From Lachnospiraceae bacterium (GTDB lineage Bacteria > Bacillota > Clostridia > Lachnospirales > Lachnospiraceae), in contig JAFYCS010000031.1 in assembly GCA_017539565.1 (NCBI GenBank), positions 1 to 58,941 on the forward strand: a stretch of 58,941 nt of DNA, read 5' to 3'. How positions within the stretch are numbered: position 1 is the first letter of the stretch; every line of letters begins with the position of its first letter. Of this stretch, positions 58,067 to 58,941 are shown in pieces. Below the pieces are notes generated by a model that saw only the letters and a program-made list of their open reading frames with translations, searched no databases and was not told where the DNA came from. The position numbers were made by a program, and so were the translations under genes.

Positions 58067-58941
58067 AGGATATGGAAGAAATCAGGGGAAAGCTTAAGGA
58101 CAGGATAATGGGACAGCTTCCTATGGATAAGGAGGTTGATGACGATCAGGTCCGGGAGTTGATCGATTCGGCACTGGTAGCTGAGGGGCGCAGTCTTGGG
58201 CTTACGTTTGAAGAGAAGCGGGAACTATCCAGGGATCTGTTCTATACCATCAGACGCATGGATATATTACAGGAAATACTGGAAAACAAGGCTATATCGG
58301 AGGTTATGATCAACGGCTACACCGCGATCTTTGTAGAACGTGCAGGAAGACTGGTACGCTGGGAAAAGAGTTTTTCTTCGGATGAAAAACTTGAGGATGT
58401 GATACAGCAGATAGTTGCCAGATGCAATCGTACTGTGAATGAGTCTTCTCCGATCGTGGATGCGAGACTGGAGGACGGATCCCGTGTAAACGTAGTACTG
58501 GCACCGGTGGCCTTAAACGGGCCCATAGTCACTATCAGGCGTTTTCCCGAAAAGCCGATGCAGATGGAAGATCTGAAACGTTTCGGGGCCATAACCCAGG
58601 AGGTTATTGATTTCCTGAAACAGCTGGTGGTGGCGGGATATAACATCTTTATATCGGGTGGGACCGGATCGGGAAAGACAACTTTTCTGAACGCCCTTTC
58701 AAATTTCATCCCTAAGGATGAGAGGATAATAACCATCGAAGACAGTGCCGAGCTTCAGATTCAGGGAGTACCGAATCTTGTCAGACTGGAAACACGTAAT
58801 GCCAATGTAGAGGGCTGTAAAGAGATCACTATGCGCGACCTGATCAAGTCCAGTCTTCGCATGAGGCCGGACAGGATCGTGGTCGGAGAGGTGAGAGGGA
58901 GTGAAGCGCTTGATATGGTGCAGGCTATGAACACCGGTCAT
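58063..58941 (+). CDS. cpaF: CpaF/TadA-type secretion ATPase (5' part, cut by window end)
   Basis: The first 293 codons of a type II/IV secretion ATPase that powers assembly of Flp/Tad pili. An N-terminal helical domain (1-95) leads to VMINGYTAIFVERAG, then the NTPase core. Walker A is GGTGSGKTT, with the Asp box TIEDSAELQ and the His/Walker B region RMRPDRIVVGEVRG. The end is outside the window, so length is unknown. The ATGA overlap with tadZ indicates coupling. Confidence 0.93.
   Translation, partial: MKDMEEIRGKLKDRIMGQLPMDKEVDDDQVRELIDSALVAEGRSLGLTFEEKRELSRDLFYTIRRMDILQEILENKAISEVMINGYTAIFVERAGRLVRWEKSFSSDEKLEDVIQQIVARCNRTVNESSPIVDARLEDGSRVNVVLAPVALNGPIVTIRRFPEKPMQMEDLKRFGAITQEVIDFLKQLVVAGYNIFISGGTGSGKTTFLNALSNFIPKDERIITIEDSAELQIQGVPNLVRLETRNANVEGCKEITMRDLIKSSLRMRPDRIVVGEVRGSEALDMVQAMNTGH

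Noticed and set aside
1-58941. CRISPR array, tRNA, rRNA, IS element or prophage
   Set aside because: No regularly spaced repeats, cloverleaf-like genes, rRNA stretches, transposase or phage structural genes were seen.

Overview
The window looks like chromosome from a Lachnospiraceae-type anaerobic Firmicute (Clostridia; Butyrivibrio/Roseburia-like). This is inferred from gene content and style: strong AGGAGG ribosome sites, consensus SigA promoters, a FabK/FabT-type fatty-acid operon with a fused AccD-AccA, a (Re)-citrate-synthase-type enzyme, a Tad pilus locus, a CIRCE-controlled small heat-shock gene, YhaM and RecU, and many GGDEF/HD-GYP proteins. No rRNA, tRNA, CRISPR array, IS element or prophage was recognised, so it reads as a core chromosome with small accessory modules.

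Layout. 1-9 kb: a LytTR/DUF3021 pair, a metallophosphoesterase, a 2-hydroxyacid dehydrogenase, an acetyltransferase, a peptidase-E-like protein, a tiny acidic ORF, a REC-HD-GYP phosphodiesterase, DUF4037, DUF3783, FHA and YqeY proteins. 9.05-12.7 kb (minus strand): a four-gene operon of unknown protein, VWA protein, divergent PurA-like enzyme and NrtR-like Nudix-winged-helix regulator, with two near-identical 23-bp dyads on its promoter. 12.8-14.6 kb: two acidic lipoproteins. 14.7-22.5 kb: the fatty-acid operon acpP-fabK-fabD-fabG-fabF-fabZ-accDA-fabH-fabT with FabT-like boxes at its promoter. 22.6-27.7 kb: GH13 enzyme, PTS enzyme I, ROK kinase and a cation diffusion transporter. 28.8-34.1 kb: a SIR2-like gene in an operon with sbcD and sbcC. 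34.1-36.4 kb: a LysR regulator divergent from a (Re)-citrate-synthase-type enzyme. 36.5-39.8 kb: a zinc-ribbon membrane protein, two tandem paralogous surface proteins and a lipoprotein. 40-41.3 kb: an XRE regulator and CIRCE-hsp20. 41.5-47.7 kb: an atypical response regulator, an RluA-type synthase, an unknown protein, recU, a degenerate HtrA-PDZ protein, yhaM and an RlmD-type methyltransferase. 47.7-56.2 kb: three diguanylate cyclases, two of which carry a cytoplasmic LacI-type sugar-binding domain, around a serine hydrolase, GrpB-family protein and fructose-bisphosphate aldolase. 56.4-58.9 kb: the start of a Tad pilus operon (prepilin peptidase, TadZ, CpaF), cut by the window edge.

How the genes may work together. 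Two modules are the best candidates for undescribed biology. The first is the autoregulated-looking NrtR / PurA-like / VWA / unknown operon, whose regulator family senses NAD-derived ligands and whose enzyme has altered substrate loops. The second is the SIR2-sbcD-sbcC operon, which resembles the logic of SIR2-bearing SMC/Rad50 defence systems but with a complete nuclease pair. The four c-di-GMP enzymes next to a Tad locus suggest carbohydrate-linked control of surface attachment. All functions come from reading motifs by eye; no database search was possible.
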